DNA from: Ostreococcus lucimarinus CCE9901
Taxonomy: Eukaryota; Chlorophyta; Mamiellophyceae; Mamiellales; Bathycoccaceae
Length of the DNA: 64,000 nucleotides
Reading direction: 5' to 3'
Assembly (NCBI RefSeq): GCF_000092065.1
Contig: NC_009358.1
Span: 248,001 to 312,000, forward strand
Shown here: piece by piece, positions 63,884-64,000 of the stretch
Position numbering within the stretch: the first letter of the stretch is position 1
Layout of the letters: each line of letters begins with the position of its first letter
Program-made: the position numbers and the translations under genes
The notes under the pieces: generated by a model
What the model was told of the DNA's origin: nothing
The model's input: only the letters and a program-made list of their open reading frames with translations
The model's database searches: none

Positions 63884-64000
63884 ATGAACGCGCTCGCTCA
63901 GGTACGCGTCGGTTCGCGCGTCGTCGGCGCGCGCGACGCGACGCGACGACGCGCGCGCGCGACGCGAGGGACGGCGCGCGCGCGATCGGCGTTCGAAACG
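63884..64000 (+). CDS. Possible start of a further gene (first exon MNALAQ, cut by window end)
   Basis: ATG 63884 is followed by aacgcgctcgctcag and then gtacgc, a plausible 5' splice site, giving a six-codon first exon (63884-63901) like that of alpha-COP. Reading on without splicing gives Arg-rich sequence without family resemblance. The remaining gene lies outside the window, so identity is unknown. Confidence 0.35.
   Translation, partial: MNALAQVRVGSRVVGARDATRRRARATRGTARARSAFET

Overview
The window looks like nuclear DNA of a picoeukaryotic green alga of the Mamiellophyceae, most like Ostreococcus. The evidence is the gene content: plastid-targeted plant-type threonine synthase, plant-type galactokinase, plant-type DYRK kinase, SWEET transporter, LWD/DCAF7, and spliceosome, COPI and NMD factors. 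The packing is very tight, with gaps often under 100 bases and divergent start codons as close as 18 bases. Short introns carry a gactgac-like branch motif, and promoters and presequences are rich in gcgcgacg-type sequence. No rRNA, tRNA, transposon, CRISPR array or virus was seen. Species and chromosome cannot be fixed from the sequence alone.

Layout. 1-7.4 kb: the 3' end of PRP31, a selenoprotein M gene with in-frame TGA and a candidate CC-type SECIS, a Cys-rich plastid protein, an SLC22-like transporter, Mn superoxide dismutase with a hidden last exon, an ankyrin protein and the 11-exon flippase-like gene RFT1. 7.6-18.6 kb: a complex I subunit, cactin, an SPP-like protease, a zinc-ribbon protein, galactokinase, a bZIP factor, threonine synthase, a small plastid membrane protein and an acidic orphan. 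18.8-34 kb: eRF3, an RCC1 protein, an SLC37-like transporter, NEDD1, a UIM/J-domain protein, alpha-COP, SWEET, a CMC2-like protein, PPC decarboxylase and organellar SerRS. 34.1-36.5 kb: two tandem, paralogous, plastid-targeted, Lys/Ala-rich histone-H1-like proteins. 36.9-64 kb: UPF2, cytosolic LeuRS, PRP38, DYRKP, NAA20, an IMPACT/YigZ protein, a five-BRCT TopBP1/MEI1-like protein, a TRAF-type zinc finger protein, DCAF7/LWD, an MSS51-like protein, a GH5 mannanase, KDO-8-P synthase, an EF-hand protein, ribosomal protein L9, MRD1/RBM19, NAA40 and the start of a further gene.

Most genes are housekeeping and not functionally clustered. Exon joins were deduced by reading GT/AG borders against conserved protein family sequence recalled from general knowledge. 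They correct several gene models: SOD2, RFT1, COPA, both H1-like genes, the BRCT gene and DCAF7. The items most worth following up are the selenoprotein/SECIS pair, the tandem plastid H1-like genes, the 11-base gap between the CMC2 and PPCDC reading frames, a 30-base perfect palindrome nested in a larger inverted repeat in a divergent promoter, and the UIM-plus-C-terminal-J-domain protein.
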